Shown: positions 35,601 through 48,815 of the stretch, piece by piece
Numbering within the stretch: position 1 is the stretch's first letter
How the letters are laid out: every line of letters starts with the position of its first letter
From: Serilophus lunatus
Lineage: Eukaryota > Chordata > Aves > Passeriformes > Eurylaimidae
DNA length: 64,000 bases
Direction: 5' to 3'
Assembly (NCBI GenBank): GCA_013399895.1
Contig: VXBA01001332.1
Coordinates: forward strand, 545,439-609,438
Notes under the pieces: model-generated
The model's database searches: none
Seen by the model: only the letters and a program-made list of their open reading frames with translations
Told to the model about the DNA's origin: nothing
Made by a program: the position numbers and the translations under genes

Positions 35601-38600
35601 AGGAAAAGTAAGGAGGTGAAAGCAGAGAGGGCAGACAGGCACTCTGCTTGCTGATAACCTTCTCAGCCAGTGGAGTTGTGCTAGGGTCTCATGCTTGGGT
35701 GTCGGGGCATGGCGCTGCCATACGTTTTCAGTTAGGCCAAGCCCCACAAAGATTAAAGCCACTTAGAGAAAGGCCAGATAGCCAGCCTTTCTTATATTTT
35801 CATTCGGGAGTAAAGCTCACTCTTCACTTGTGTTCTCAGCAATTTGGGGCTTGACAGAGATTGAGTTTGACAGTAAAAGAGATAAAACTTATCATTTGGT
35901 GTCATGATTCAGTACATAGCCCAGAAGATAAATGACTCATTTCAGAGGTTGATAAAAATGTATTTGTTCGTTTGCCATTATATGATCCGTTATATTTTCA
36001 AGCAATCTTACAACAGAAGTAACATCCATTAGCTCAAAACAGCTGTGTGCTGTCTGTAGCATTAAAAGGAAATAAAGCACAGTTGTGTTTAAAAAACATG
36101 TGTGTATTTTCAGATTGCAGCCACAGCTTGACGAAGCACCATTAGACACTTGGGTGGCCAGAAGAACAGTGAGTGCTGATATGGACACCCAGGCTAATGA
36201 CAAGTAAAGTTCCTCTGGGAAATTACTCAGTATGTGTCAGTGGCTGAGCAGTGCCCAGCACCACAGTGTGGGTTAGCAGCTAAAAGTCTGCGTTCAAGGA
36301 GCCCAGTTGTATTCCAGTGGTCATCCGTGCTGGAGCTGGCCTCTGCCTGCCAGCCTGTGCATCTGGTACTCAGCCCTTTTGGGAAAGTTGTCAAAAAGCC
36401 CATGTGAATATGCAGAGATTACAGGAGGATAGATCTCTGTGAGTGACAGTTAAGTGATCTTAATGGAGGTATGTGCTACAAATATCAAGGCTTTGAAGCC
36501 TAATTTTAAACCAGTGGGAGAATATTCCTTCCGGCAGGGCTGGAGAAAGTGGTAAATCTTCTGTCAAAGAGCTCTAGGCCAATTTCTTCATCTCTTATGC
36601 ACTCCCTTTCTTCTTTTGCAGTTTCCCAGGCTGCCTTCCTTAATGGGCTTTTGCAAATCCTGTCTTTGCATAAGGCAGTCAGAAATTCTGTCTCCTGTGC
36701 TGGTTTCCACAACTGTCAGAATGGGGGACAAGCTGTTCTCTTGCTTTCTCGGCGACTGACTTGCTTTAGTATCATTTACACAGCTTCTGAACTGGGACCC
36801 AACATTGCTCTGCTAAAGCCTGCTCTGACCAGTAGTAACCATGGCCTCAAGGATCTCCTATATTTCTTTGAAGTAAGAGACATTGCATGGTTACAGAAGA
36901 GCTAACTTAAATCAGTGAGAGATTTATCACTGGTAAGGCATTGTGCGTAGGTCTGCAGATGCAACAGTGATCTTAAATCCAGAATGAATCTTGGCATGCC
37001 TTACACAGGCCCCAAAACAGTATGCAATTCCTTCAACAAAAAGGAAAATTTAAGGTCCCAGTTCAGAAACAAAACTAAGAGAGTGCTTCAATTCTTTTCT
37101 GATCCATGCTTCAGCTCACATTTTTTTTCCATTTCCAATATATCTATACTAATAACAGGATGGGAAAATATTTTACAGGATATGTTTTTGTACCTGAAAA
37201 TAATTTTCCTGTAGCTTGTAAAAAGCAGTATGATCCATTGTCCCGAAGAAATTTTTTTCCGAATATGCTTAATAAAATTATTATTACAAATGTAAGGCCT
37301 TGAAACAAAATGAGATGACAAATGAGTGGAGATTTTATAGGTTCCTCAGAAAATAAAAAACAGCATTTCAATGTGTATATTATTTATCAGCCCTATGTCT
37401 TTATACAGTACTTCTCATTGTGAGCTGCTTTAATTATCCTTTCAAATGCTGTCCTCTAAGTCAGGGAGTACTGTATTTTCTTGTAGAAGAAATCTGCTGC
37501 GAATTCACTCAGTTTCTTTTAGTTCTTGAGACTATATGTATTTTGTTCATTTTAAATACCTTTTCCACAGCACAGAAGAACATTTGATTTGTTTTTGTTG
37601 GTTTATTTACAAGCCAGTACTGTTTTCACTTTCTGATCATGGTTTTATAATTAGATTTTTGTCTTCTTCCTCTCCCCTTGATTTTTTCATAATCAACTCC
37701 CCAGATAAGCACAATTAATTATTGCTAACATCCTCCTCCTTATCGCTTCATTGCCACCTTTCTATGTTAAGAAGTTAATCCATTGTCTCATCAATAATGA
37801 AAACTTTTTTATGAGTATCAAAATAACTAGTTTAAATTTTCTTATACATAAGCCTTGGAGTTATACAGTGTTATTTTCCCATAATGGTTGATTTAGACAC
37901 TGACAACTGATTGTTATTTGTCATTGGAAATATGCAAACCTGGGGAGAGAACTGGTGTGTGTATGACGCCTGCAGTCTGAACATCCCTGGTGCAGCCATG
38001 CCTGACTCGGCTCTGTGGGGACCATCTGCCTTTCTAGGCTGCTCTTTGGCAAAGACCCCTCCATACTCTCCCTGTTCTCTTAAAGCTTTCTGATGCTTTC
38101 TCTGTTTTCACATGTTATGCCATCTCTTTATGATACAAAACAAGGGTGACAGAACTGAGGAAAGATTGACCTTTTGTTCATCTGCACCTCTCCTGGATGA
38201 TTTTTAAGCTATTTTTGGATGAAGAAGGATTTTTACCTACTAGGAAAGGTCTCCGTTTCAAAACTGAAGAAAATATTTCTGAGCCCTTTCTGAATGTTCA
38301 GATTAACTTTCCAATGTTCTTAACTTTTCTGCCTGTCCCAGATTTACCCAGACAATTGCCTAAATGCATAATGAAACTCTGTACTTAATGAAAAGCAGAC
38401 ATTTTTTGCTAGTGAGAGAGAGGCAAACCACCTACTGCAAACTTTTTTTTTTTTTTCTCCTCTCTTTGCACCAATCTGCTGTTCCCTGGTGGATATTCTG
38501 TAATATTTGGTACACAATACATTTGCATTCTCATCTATGCAGAATGTGGTCTCCCTAGTGCTTTGCCATTGTATTGTAGCTTCCAGGCAGCTTGTTACAT

Positions 38601-38890
38601 TCACCTATGGCTATTGGGGAGGGATATACCTTTCCTGGGACTTGGTGGTACAAAGAACAAGGTTGCAAGGTATAGGCATTAGCACAGTTTAAATAATTTG
38701 TAGCAGTCAGTTTGCTTTTTAAGTAACTGTGAGCACAGACCTTGTGTTATCTGGACTCTTTAGGAGAGATGGACACAAGACAGAGGATTTTAGTCAGATG
38801 AAGCTTTAATCAACAGAAACACCCCATTATTCCTGTGATGCATTTACCTGTTATATCTTGCTTTTGTATCATGCCTGATGAGGCATAAAT
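32659..38890. other. Non-coding stretch, nothing firmly recognised
   Basis: Open frames reach 123 codons (34482-34853, minus) and 118 codons (36549-36905, plus), with no recognisable domains, splice context or conserved residues. A T14 run sits at 38443-38456. The stretch 36240-36320 faintly resembles a SINE but was not accepted. Confidence 0.65.
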
Positions 38891-38916
38891 CCATGCCTCC
38901 ATGCATCCATGCATTT
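38891..38916 (+). repeat. Degenerate CCATGCAT tandem tract
   Basis: Three loose copies of 'ccatgc(a/c)t' in a row. Confidence 0.7.
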
Positions 38917-38964
38917 CACTGGCAGCACCTTTCCACTAAAATCAGGACAAGACTTGTTTTGCAT

Positions 38965-39014
38965 ACAGCATCCATTAACCCATTTGTGTACAGCATCCAT
39001 TAACCCAGGAAAAA
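38965..39014 (+). repeat. 25-bp tandem duplication
   Basis: The 18-base word 'acagcatccattaaccca' occurs at 38965-38982 and again at 38990-39007, a period of 25. The last 7 bases of the two units differ. It lies inside a 115-codon open frame and keeps no multiple-of-three period, which argues against that frame being a selected protein. Confidence 0.9.
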
Positions 39015-40519
39015 AATGTACTTTCATTGATTGTGACTTGCTTACTGAGTTAAGGTATCGTACAGCTATTCTTGAGAGAAAACCTATAAATACCCAGAGC
39101 CAAGATTTCAGGGGAGAGAGTACAGACAGGGAAAAGACAGATCAAAATTCAGTCTGTCCAAATGTACCAGCTAATGTCTCAGTGACTTTTTGGAATGACA
39201 GTGGGTTGTTCAGTTATTCAAAACACAAGCAGATTCAGGAGCATTTTGCCCCATGAAGGTAACAGTCCTTGGTAAAAGTGAGTTTAGAGAATCCGGAGTC
39301 TTTTCAGTCATCCAGTCTGGACCCAGCTACCTGTTTCATTAACAGCTGTGATTGACTGTCCTAGATTTTATTCTTGCCTCAGTCTCTTCCTTTTTGAAAA
39401 TAAAAGTAAGAATAGTTTCATGGCATTCATAGGTTACTACTTACCATATTGTTATTTCCTCCAGAATAATTTTAGAATTTTTGCAAATTTTAGAAATATG
39501 CTTCAGTCCCTGTCTCTTACTATGGTATGGACCATTTCTATCAGTTTTTCCTGTGACTGTAAAATGTGGATTTATGATGAAAGTTTCAATTTATTTTGAT
39601 AATCTAGAGATTGAAAAAATAGTTATCATGTTTCCATTTCATGACAGTATTTCTGAAAAGGCAGCAATAATGGCTTTTCCTCCCAAAACAGAGCATACAG
39701 GCCCCCTACTGCAATAAAAACATGCAAGCCCTTCTCTCTTTAATTATTGTGTTCAAAATTGAAAAGAAACTAAAAAGAATATCACTCAGGAGCTCATGGA
39801 TATTTGCCAAGGATCAGTTAACTACATCCACCAGGGCAGGTCACAGCCATCTGCTCACTCTGTGCACCTCACAATTTTGGCAGCAACTGAAACAAGAAAC
39901 CCCCTGTCAGAGTGTTCCTCAAGCCTCTCCCATCATTTAATCTGCCCTCATTTTAGCCATTTGGTTATCTCTGCAATACTATTGATTGCAGAGGCATTGA
40001 TCCGAATTGATCAATAATTGGCAGCCAGGGTTTTAGCATATTCTGCAAGTTTTAGAGAAGTAAATTCTGATGTTCTCATAGTGAAAAAAATTAATTTCAG
40101 AAAAGTCCCACCTACCCCCAGTCAGACCTTGGTTTTCATACAGGATCCATCTCAGACCCTCTGCTTGGCTGTCAGCCTCAAATTCCTGCTGAATTCAATG
40201 GTAGCTGCGGGTGAAAATTTCAGAAGAACATCCTTAAAAGACACTTGGAGGATCCCTCAGCGAAAAGTGCTTTCCCCTCTCTCTCCCCTACCCCTACCAC
40301 TTCTATGTGGTATACAAAGAGGTCTTGAAAAGATGGAGCAGAAAAATCTTCAAACTTAAGCCTTCTGGGTCATCTTTTTATATCCTAAAATAAGGTCAGC
40401 AGTAGAGGCTTTTAAAGGCTTTTCTTTTTGTTTGAATGCTTTAATGAGAAGTGTATAAGCTGACACTGATCTCTTCTTATTAGGGTTTATTATGCTGCGA
40501 TGCTGGAGATATTTTTGAC
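39015..40519. other. Non-coding stretch, nothing recognised
   Basis: Open frames reach 115 codons without known domains. A pyrimidine-rich tract lies at about 40270-40300. No named repeat. Confidence 0.68.
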
Positions 40520-41115
40520 TGATAAAGTTCTGCTCTAGTGCTCAGTAAATAAATGCAGTAATAGAGAGATTTGACTTATGTCAAGAAGAGATGAGCCAAA
40601 CCGAATAAACTTTAATAGGCAACTTTTTCATGAAAACATTGGTGTATGATGGGAACAATGTGGTTTGTCAGTGCGCTTTGAACTCCACAAGAGTGAGCTG
40701 CGTGTGGTCTTATTTTAAGGATGGGGGAAATTAGATCACATCTAAGAGTGGCTTTCTAAATTATCCTCTTGGCTCTGCTGTCATCTTTAGTAGATGCTGC
40801 TAAGGCAGATCAATGTTTCTGTTGATGTAAAGTAATCTTGCCATTGGAAGAAGTCTAATTTAGACGCAGCCTAATTTAATTTGCTCTGTTTGGACATGCT
40901 GTTTAATCCGGTGTTGAAAACCAAATCTTAGAACAGCTTTTCTTGACTGTACTGACAATTATACAAGTTAAGTGGTTGTGCCTTTTGGGACAGCATGTTC
41001 ACATCTTTGTGGCAGGTTTATATTTGTTTTATTTAGGTGCTATGTCAAGTCCGGGTTTACGTGATAACCACTCAGGCAGACAAATTAGCTGTTTCTGTTC
41101 TAATTAATCTCAACT
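40520..41115. promoter_or_regulatory. Candidate conserved enhancer block
   Basis: Nearly 600 bases show no simple repeat, no recognisable transposon and no coding frame. Enhancer-like words include 'tagacgcagcctaattta', 'gctgtttaatccggtg' (TAATCC, OTX/PITX-type core), 'acaattatacaagttaagtg' (AAGTG, NKX-type core), 'gtttacgtgataacc' and 'ttctaattaatctcaac' (homeodomain core). The density and variety of such sites make this one of the best candidates in the window for deep conservation. Function, tissue and target gene cannot be read from the sequence. Confidence 0.35.
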
Positions 41116-42984
41116 AACTTTTGCTGGAAGCCTTCAGGAATATTACTAATGAACATATTCAAGATAGATTACTTATAAACAAATACTTATGTCTTTATTC
41201 CTAAACCATCATTTAAGTCTGAAAATATTGTCACACTATTTCAGAAAGTTGTGTTCTATCCAGTGTAAATGTAATGATTACATTACCATCACATTCACAA
41301 GCTGTCAGCTGTCAGATTTTACTGGTAAATATATTGAAGTAAATAGAGAAGCAGCATTGCAATTTCTTATGTTAATAGGGTTTCTGTAGCTATTAAAACT
41401 GTCTAAATACATAATAAGTAAATAGAACTCAACTTTACATAAAATGCTGACATGGGACATGATTTGTTTGCCTCTCCAGCAGTTTGTGGCATTAGTGGAA
41501 GCATGAGGTTGGGACACTTCATCAGTGGTTCTGGGATTAATCATCTTCTGGCATGTTACACACTGGCAGGGGATCTGCCTCACTGGTTCACAGCCCTTAC
41601 GGAATATTCTTGGGTGCAATTTGCCTTTTGCTGGTCTCTCAGAAGGGGTGGATTTCTCTCTTGCAAAGTTTCTTGAGGAAGATGGGAGATGGAAAAGGTT
41701 GTACTGCAGAAATAAGAGGGGAAAAAGCGCAGTTGGGTTTGTGTTTTTCTAGCAAAGAGGTGGGGAAAATCAAACTAGCATGGTACCAGAGTGAACAAAA
41801 CTCTGGGCTCTCCTTTTCAGTCCTCCCCTTCCCAGCAGACTCTTTGCTTGCTATAGGGCTGAGAATAACACTGACATGAACAGTAAAATATAAAATGCAC
41901 CATCTTACAGCATGACATATCATTTTTTCTTGACATCTCATAACTTACCCTTTTCTACAGCTTTTTGTTCTGAGCCAAATGTCACAAGTTAACGCATGAA
42001 TAAATGAGGATGGTTCTCACCACTTTCATGATATGTTGCAAAACATACACAGGTGGTGCTTTAAAGCTTGCCATTTGCCTCAATAACTAAATACCATTTG
42101 CATTTTACTGGCTTCTACGTGTGTCAGGTCCCACACCTGTTCAAGACCAATTTCAGTAGCCATTATACTGGAGTCTATATTTGACTTCTTTCTAATGGTA
42201 AATAGGTCAGTATTTCAAAACAGAAATCTGTTAAAGAGAAAGTTAGTTTTGTCTGAAAGGAAATATGGCATGTATTAAATTAAAAACAAATTGGGTAATA
42301 ATCAGTTAAAATTACAGAAGTGCTGAAGAAATCAGTCCAAACAGGAGAAGTAAAAAAATCCAAACAAACCTCAACTTCAAATTCCCATGCATTAAATTAT
42401 GTTTCTATAAAATCTTTAAGTATGTATGTAACTTAAATATATGACTTGCCCAGCTGTAATCAGGGGTAAAACACATATGCTTGAAGTCATACATGTTCTT
42501 ATGTACCTTGCTGACCTGTAGCTGAAGTGGTCAAGCTTAGTATCTCTGGAAAACATATCTCTGATTTCATATAGAAAACCCGTCCTTATGTTCACAACAT
42601 TTTTTCCATTGAATATTCCTTTAAATACACCAAGTTTGACCATGATTAGAGGCATTGTGATACTAGATGCTGTGACGCTTGATGAACAATAGAAAGAATT
42701 GTTTAAGGGTTATTCTGAATGCATAAATGATGCAAAGGATACTGGCTTTTGGGAAGAGGTGTTTTTTAATATTCCTGTCAGCACCAGATGTGGCACCTAA
42801 GAAAAAGTATGTTCTTTCAAGGCATTATAACCTATCTGGGATGACTGCTGGCGGTTTTCAGCTTGCTTCACTCCAGTAAGAGGCTAGGAGTGGTTCCAGT
42901 GCAAATTTGAGCAAACTCTGCCTGAAGCCATCCATCAGCATTCACAGACATTTCATCTTGTGCCTCTCGACCCCAGCTAAGAAC
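41116..42984. other. Non-coding stretch, nothing recognised
   Basis: Overlapping open frames around 41305-41941 reach 108 codons and lack known domains. No named repeat. Confidence 0.68.
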
Positions 42985-43290
42985 TTTAAATCAGTCTGAA
43001 TGAGAGTGTTCATGATGTTTACAGTTTACATTAAGCGGCTTTTAGAAAGGAAGAAAAGCTTTTACTTCAGGAATTAATCGCTCTGTATATATTATTATGA
43101 TGTACTAATAGAAGCTAGTGTACACAACAAAAGAAGAATAAACACGCATCAGCTCTCTTTGTCAGGAAAATCAGAGTTTTTAAGAGTTGCATGTACGCAA
43201 ATTAAATTATGTTAAGAAATTTATAATGCTATTAGGTGGCCTTTATACAGGCTTTAAATTTATGAAGCAGCTTTCTCATTTCCAGTTGTC
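42985..43290. promoter_or_regulatory. Candidate conserved enhancer block
   Basis: Repeat-free sequence with 'gatgtttacagtttaca' (forkhead-like TGTTTAC), 'cattaagcggctttt', 'aggaattaatcgctctg', 'tacgcaaattaaattatg' (octamer/POU and homeodomain-like) and 'ctttatacaggctttaaa'. The texture matches conserved vertebrate non-coding elements, but motif evidence alone is weak. Confidence 0.33.
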
Positions 43291-46200
43291 AGTGGGCATG
43301 TGTGCATACTGACAGCTGGAATGGAGAGAGTTAGAGACCAAAATGTGCATGAGCCCAAGAACAGAATTCAGCACACAACTAGAAAAATTAAGTACCCGGG
43401 TCTTGAATGCAAAAATGCTTATGCTTGTGTATCCAGACTTTGCTACAGACACCTGCCATGTAGGTGTCTAGATCTCCAGCTGTCCTGTTCAGGAGGTGGT
43501 TCTGCACCCAAAGCAAGCATTTGATTGTGAGGGCAAATTCAGCTTTGCTCTCAGTGGGAGATGGAACACTGGCACCAGCAGGAGGGCTTGTCCCTGGAGG
43601 GACTGCAGAAAACCCTCTAAACTTTTCTTCCTCCATAAAATGTTTGGTTGATTTGGCATAGTTTCATTTTTGGGGACTTACTTTCCCCCAGCTGTTTTAG
43701 AGAGAAAATGTGGAGCCTAGGCTGTGTCTCTGCTGTTGACCTCTATCAATATAAATAGAGAAGTCAGGAAAGCAAAGAGCTCAGATTCTCAGTAGCAAAA
43801 GCCCTAGAGTGGAGTCAGGTGCTTTGTCCAAATTCTTCTTTCCTGAGCTTGCACAGTATTTGCTGAGGGAATCTTGCTTCGCTGTGCTTGTATTCCTATT
43901 GCAGGGTACAGGTTTCCTCAGAGCCTATTCTCGGTCTGGATGTTGGTATGACCAGAGGCCCTTGAAATCACAGTCAATAAAATATTACAGAAAGGGATAG
44001 GTCACATAATGACCATGGAAAACAGTAATAAACTTGGAACTGAGGTGGACTCAGTGGTCTTCATTATCACCAATAATTTTACAATAGATGTCCAGAAGAG
44101 GCCTCAGGAACAACTGAGCCACACCACTCTATCCTTCAAGGCACAAAAAGCTAGTTTATTTCTTCAGATGAAAAAGTGGAAATAATGTGACTTTGTTTCG
44201 GATGTGTGCTGTTTGGTTTTTAGCTCTAAAAGAATACATTTCAGATATGTGCAGCTTTTTCTGCAGGAAGTTGTATCTCAATCAAAATGACAGTATTTAT
44301 AAAGAAAAGGTAATAACGCTTTTATGGTACAACATTTTGACTTTTCCTTCCTCAGCCATTACGAGAAATATCAATATTCATCCGTGACTGTTGAAAAATA
44401 CCATTTATTGAAATAAAATTACTCCATCTCAGTTGGCTGAACCAACATCTTAAGTGCTATATTTATGCTTACTACAAGAGGAAGAGTATCTTCTAGCCTT
44501 AAAAAAAATGTTTAAAAGTTGTCAGTTTAGAGTAAAACTAAGTTTCTCCCATTTTGCTGTGGTAGGAGGCAGCACACAGCCATGCTGTCCCAAAAACAGA
44601 CCTAAGAGATGCATACCTCTGGAGTAAAATCCAGCTTATGTGAAAATTGTAACCATTTTCATCATGGAGTAGCAGTGGTGTTTTAACAGGTGGGTTCCTG
44701 CTGCTGGTTGCTACCGGATGGCTATTAATGGCACGTGTAGTTTTCCCCTGCTCCGTGTCAGCCCCCCTGGATTCTCTGTGTGTGACCCTTTGCTACTTGA
44801 ACTGTAGAGGGAGGTCCCAACTCTGCCTTTTGTGCTGATGTTGGTGCCATTTGCCACAGTACAACCCTCACTATCACCTCCTTGGTACAATAAATTAATA
44901 AAGAAAAACACCTCTACAAATAAAAATTATGTGATGTTGAACGTTATTCCTAAATATATCATTTGCTGGCCCAAGCTGACACCTAGATGGAGGCATGTGG
45001 CTGAGGGTTCCTGTGCTCTGTGCTGTGCCTTTCAGTGGGTCTGAGAGAGCTGAGTTCACATTGCTGGTGATGGAAAGTGCACAACTGATGTGCCAGTCAC
45101 TTTCCTGAAGAATTTCCTTTAAAAATATCATTGAGTGAGGCACAAAGTGCACATCAATCCCAGCCTCACCCTGGATCACTGCCTGGCTTATGCTCCATTC
45201 AGGGAGCTGTCTCTCTTAGAAGGTTTCTTTGCTTAGCAGGGTGGTGGAGAATTCCAGACTGTCTCATCCACCATGAAGAGCTGTTGTGAGTCTTTCTAAG
45301 AAGCCATGTAGAGAGTTTTAAAAGTGGGAAGGAATTCTCTCCTTGGCTGCCTTAGTTTGGGAAAAATGTTTTCTGTACACAGCACAGCAGAAATTCCAGG
45401 TAACTTTGGCGTCCATAGGCCGTGTTGCCGAGCAGCATGCATCGATAATGATGACGTCTCAAACCCACCATGCCATGCTGCTCTTGGCTGTGTGGTGCCT
45501 CCAGAAGACACACCTCTTGGCAGAAGGCAGTACATGCTACATTTCTGATTCAGCCAGTTTGCATCCCTGCATGCACCCCTTAGGCCACCCCTGGGGAGGC
45601 AGTGCAAGTCTCTGCTCAAACATGAACATTTTTCAATCCATATTTAAGCAGATTTAAAAATAGGCTTTTTGGCAAGTAGGCTCACCTGTAACTTCTGTTG
45701 GCTTTGAAAAGATGAGTTCTTGATGTTCCTTAAAGTTGGACTAGTCTTTGATTCTTTTGGCCAGCATTTTAAACCTAATGTTATAAAATGTTTCTCATGT
45801 CTGTAGACCGTATAAGAGGAAAGCTATCGTGTGAAAACTGAATCACAGACTTGTGACCATACCTTGCTTTATCCAGGGAACCTGTGTATAACCATCCTGC
45901 CTTTTAAAAGAGCAAATTGTTTAAGTGGGCTTAAAAAAGAAGCTAAAACTAATGTGTATTTTCCTTTGCAAAGTTTGGATTTTAGTGGCTTCCATTTTCC
46001 AAATGAAGCCCTTTCTAACTCTTCCACCTACATATTACAGTGTAAATTTTCAATGAGTGTGCCATTTATTGGGCTGTGATTTGTAGCTCCTTGTGTATAG
46101 TGATCACTTGGTGGTAGCATCATGTGTGCCAAACCTCAGCATCTTCAGATTCCCATCACAATTACACACCTGCTCTCATAAATGCTCTCAGAAATTGAAG

Positions 46201-47739
46201 ATGCCAAAATCATTCTGGATATTTGCCTATTCTTATATTTACAAGGCTTTTCAATAAACAAACAACATTTCTTATGTGTTTGTTTCCTTCGAACAGGTAG
46301 CTATTTCATAAATAGACTGTTACACCGTAAAAGCTTGGCACGACTCTCATAACAATTAAGTGGTATTTTTCCTCCCGAGATTTATTGTCTACATTTCTGC
46401 ATCAGAGTGGAAAACTATATCAAGATAAGCCCTTTTAGATTGGCTGTTACAGACTCAGTAGAGTGGAATGTGGAACAAACTTTTATACAGGCACTCGGCT
46501 CTGCAGGTTGTGTTCTAATGTGCCCTCCTGCTCCAGCTATGAATCTGGCTTTGATACTTTTGTTTGTTTGAGTTGTATGCTGAAGGAATGTGCAGGGATG
46601 TGGGCATTGTTCTGTTGGCATGGAAGTTACCTGGACTTATGTATGTTTACTTTACTGAACCTTCGGGATGAAGTATACTTGATATGCTTAATTTATTATG
46701 AGACATAAATTCACCAACATGGTAAAGAACTTACTGCAAAGTGATGGACAACTTGTATTAGAATTCCTCTGCTAATGCAGTGCAACACTCATTTATTATT
46801 ATTATATGTTCAAAAGTGCTTTTGGCATGGTTTTGACACATTCTACTAACAGACATCCAGTCCAAATTTATTGCCAAAGATAGATCCCCATAGGAATGGC
46901 AAACTATCCACACTGTTCCTGTACTGTCAGATACCACGCTCTGCCAGCTATCCAAACAACTGCAGGCAGAGGGCCAGGGAAAACATATTATAACATATTA
47001 CAAAACTCTATTTTGACTTGCACCTTTGTTAAAAAAACAGGAGACTGAATTTTAAAGTAATAATAATAGAAGAAATGCTTTTGAATTAGGGACCTAGTAA
47101 TCTGAAGGCAATTCAGTGACCCATCAGACGAATCACATATAAAATTTTGCAGTCAGTGCGGGGAAGTGAAATGCTAACTCCTATGCCTCATGATTAATTT
47201 TTTTCTTCCCTTTATGATTTAATATTGAACAATGATGAAATATGTCATCCATAATGGGAGAATTGGCTAAAGTGATTTTCCAGTAATTAAAAAAATGTAT
47301 GGAATCTGGGTCAGTTTTCCAACAAAATACCCAATATAAATTGATTCAGAGAGACTAATCCATGAAACATATGATTTCAGTTCATTATCTGATTTCTGAA
47401 ATGCTATAGTACTTGAGGATCTTGTTTTCATTATCTAGGCAGATGGAGAGTGATCCAAAGTTCCTTTAAAATGAGAGGGTGCATTGTAGCCTCCACACAA
47501 TGGAAAGACACTGGACATGATTGAGGAGAGTATCAAAACTTTAGCACGTTCAATGTGTTAGTAGGGGAAAAATGTGCTAAATCTCTTCCTTGCCCCTTTC
47601 CTTGAAGCAATTTTCTTGGATGCCATGGTGTTCCCTGGGTCTCTCCAGCAGTGATGGGACAAAAAGAAACATTTTTCCAAGTAAGAAAAGTGGTCTGTAG
47701 CTGCATTAGTTGCACCCAGTTTTTCTATATTTATCTATG
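43291..47739. other. Non-coding stretch, nothing firmly recognised
   Basis: Open frames reach 107 codons with no known domain. The part at 46250-46350, with 'tttccttcgaacaggtag' and 'gttacaccgtaaaagc', has a regulatory look. No named repeat was found. Confidence 0.65.
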
Positions 47740-47780
47740 AGACTGCCCACTGATTTCAGTGAGCATTAGATGTAGGTTTT
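47740..47780. mobile_element. Ancient amniote repeat relic
   Basis: The run 'gcccactgatttcagtgag' followed by 'cattagatgtagg' resembles the old repeat word 'gcccattgacttcaatgggctttggatcagg'. It is short and degraded. Confidence 0.35.
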
Positions 47781-47840
47781 ATTGCTTCTTTTTCACTATG
47801 GTAAACTCCTCCTGGCTTCCGAAATGCTTTTCTAGTAGGA

Positions 47841-47854
47841 TATATATATATATA
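47841..47854 (+). repeat. (TA)7 microsatellite
   Basis: Seven TA units just upstream of the G/T-rich tract. Confidence 0.87.
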
Positions 47855-47879
47855 GGGCTTTTTGGCTGGTTGCTTGGCT

Positions 47880-47976
47880 GATTGTGGGGTTTTGTTGTTG
47901 TTCTTTGTTTGTTGTTGTTTTGTGGGTTTTGTTTGTTTTTGTTGTTGGTTTATTTTTAGGGGGTTTTTTTTGTGGC
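47880..47976 (+). repeat. G/T-rich low-complexity tract
   Basis: For almost 100 bases the plus strand is nearly all G and T, built from GTT, GTTT and runs of G (ggggtttt, gtgggtttt, agggggtttt), with only a few A or C interruptions. The other strand is (AAC)n/(AAAC)n-like. The purity suggests expansion from a retroposon tail or an old satellite, but no element body was found on either side. Confidence 0.85.
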
Positions 47977-48689
47977 AAAAGGAACTATAATCTTATTTGA
48001 GGCCAGACGGTTCCCCTGTTCCACTGTCAGTAATTTTAGAAAAGTAGATTGAGATTTTGTTTTTTAAAATTAGGATCTCTGTATTCCTATTTCATTAGAA
48101 GAATTGCAGATTTGTAATAAAGGATTTGAAATCACTCTAATTTAATGGAAGGTCTTTCTAATGTGAATGATAGAACCAGTACATGACTAATCAAATATAT
48201 TAGTGCACAGAAGGGAGCTTGCACAGGCTCATTTATCTTTTTTGTCCATGTCTTAGATTGTCTATATTATACTATTTTTTTTCTCCATTCTCCCTTTACC
48301 TTTTTTCTGAGCTTCAACTGGACAAATTCACTTAGGGTTCATTGTAAGATAGACCAGGAGTAGATTACATAGTACTTAATGTATTGTATTTCTGCAAGAC
48401 CATTTAAATTACATTTATTAGGGAGGTTAGGTTCATGGAAAATTAAAACAAATATCAAAGGATTTGCAACATTATATATGTTTCTAGGCTCCATAATTTT
48501 AACCATTCTGTGTGAATGTCTAGCATCTTTGTAGACCTAGCAAGTGCTACGTCAATGAAACATACTTGCCACTTTCTATAGGGTTTTCATGTTACACTGT
48601 TTGCTTAAGATATTTTAAAAAATCAAGAAGTCTTATAAAAGTTAATTAGGTCTTTAAAAAAGTGAAGTGTAATCAAAGAGTTTTGCTTC
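47977..48689. other. Non-coding stretch, nothing recognised
   Basis: AT-rich sequence with no open frame of note and no named repeat. Confidence 0.7.
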
Positions 48690-48815
48690 ATGTCTGGTTT
48701 CAGTGCTAGACTACTGGCATCAATTGCATGATTAAGAGTCAGTCTTCTAATTTAGCTATTAGACAATCATTAGCCTGATTACTACGTATTGACTGCTGCA
48801 CTTAGCTCTCCGATC
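48690..48815. promoter_or_regulatory. Candidate conserved regulatory element
   Basis: A dense series of homeodomain/POU-like words: 'tcaattgcatgattaagag', 'tcttctaatttagc', 'gacaatcattagcctgatta' and 'ctacgtattgac'. It is repeat-free with no reading frame. The clustering within about 120 bases is more than usual for the surrounding sequence. Confidence 0.33.

Noticed and set aside
36262..36315. 'cacagtgtgggttagcagct..gcgttcaagg' as a possible second MIR
   Set aside because: It agrees only loosely with the tRNA-related part of MIR and the CORE does not follow.
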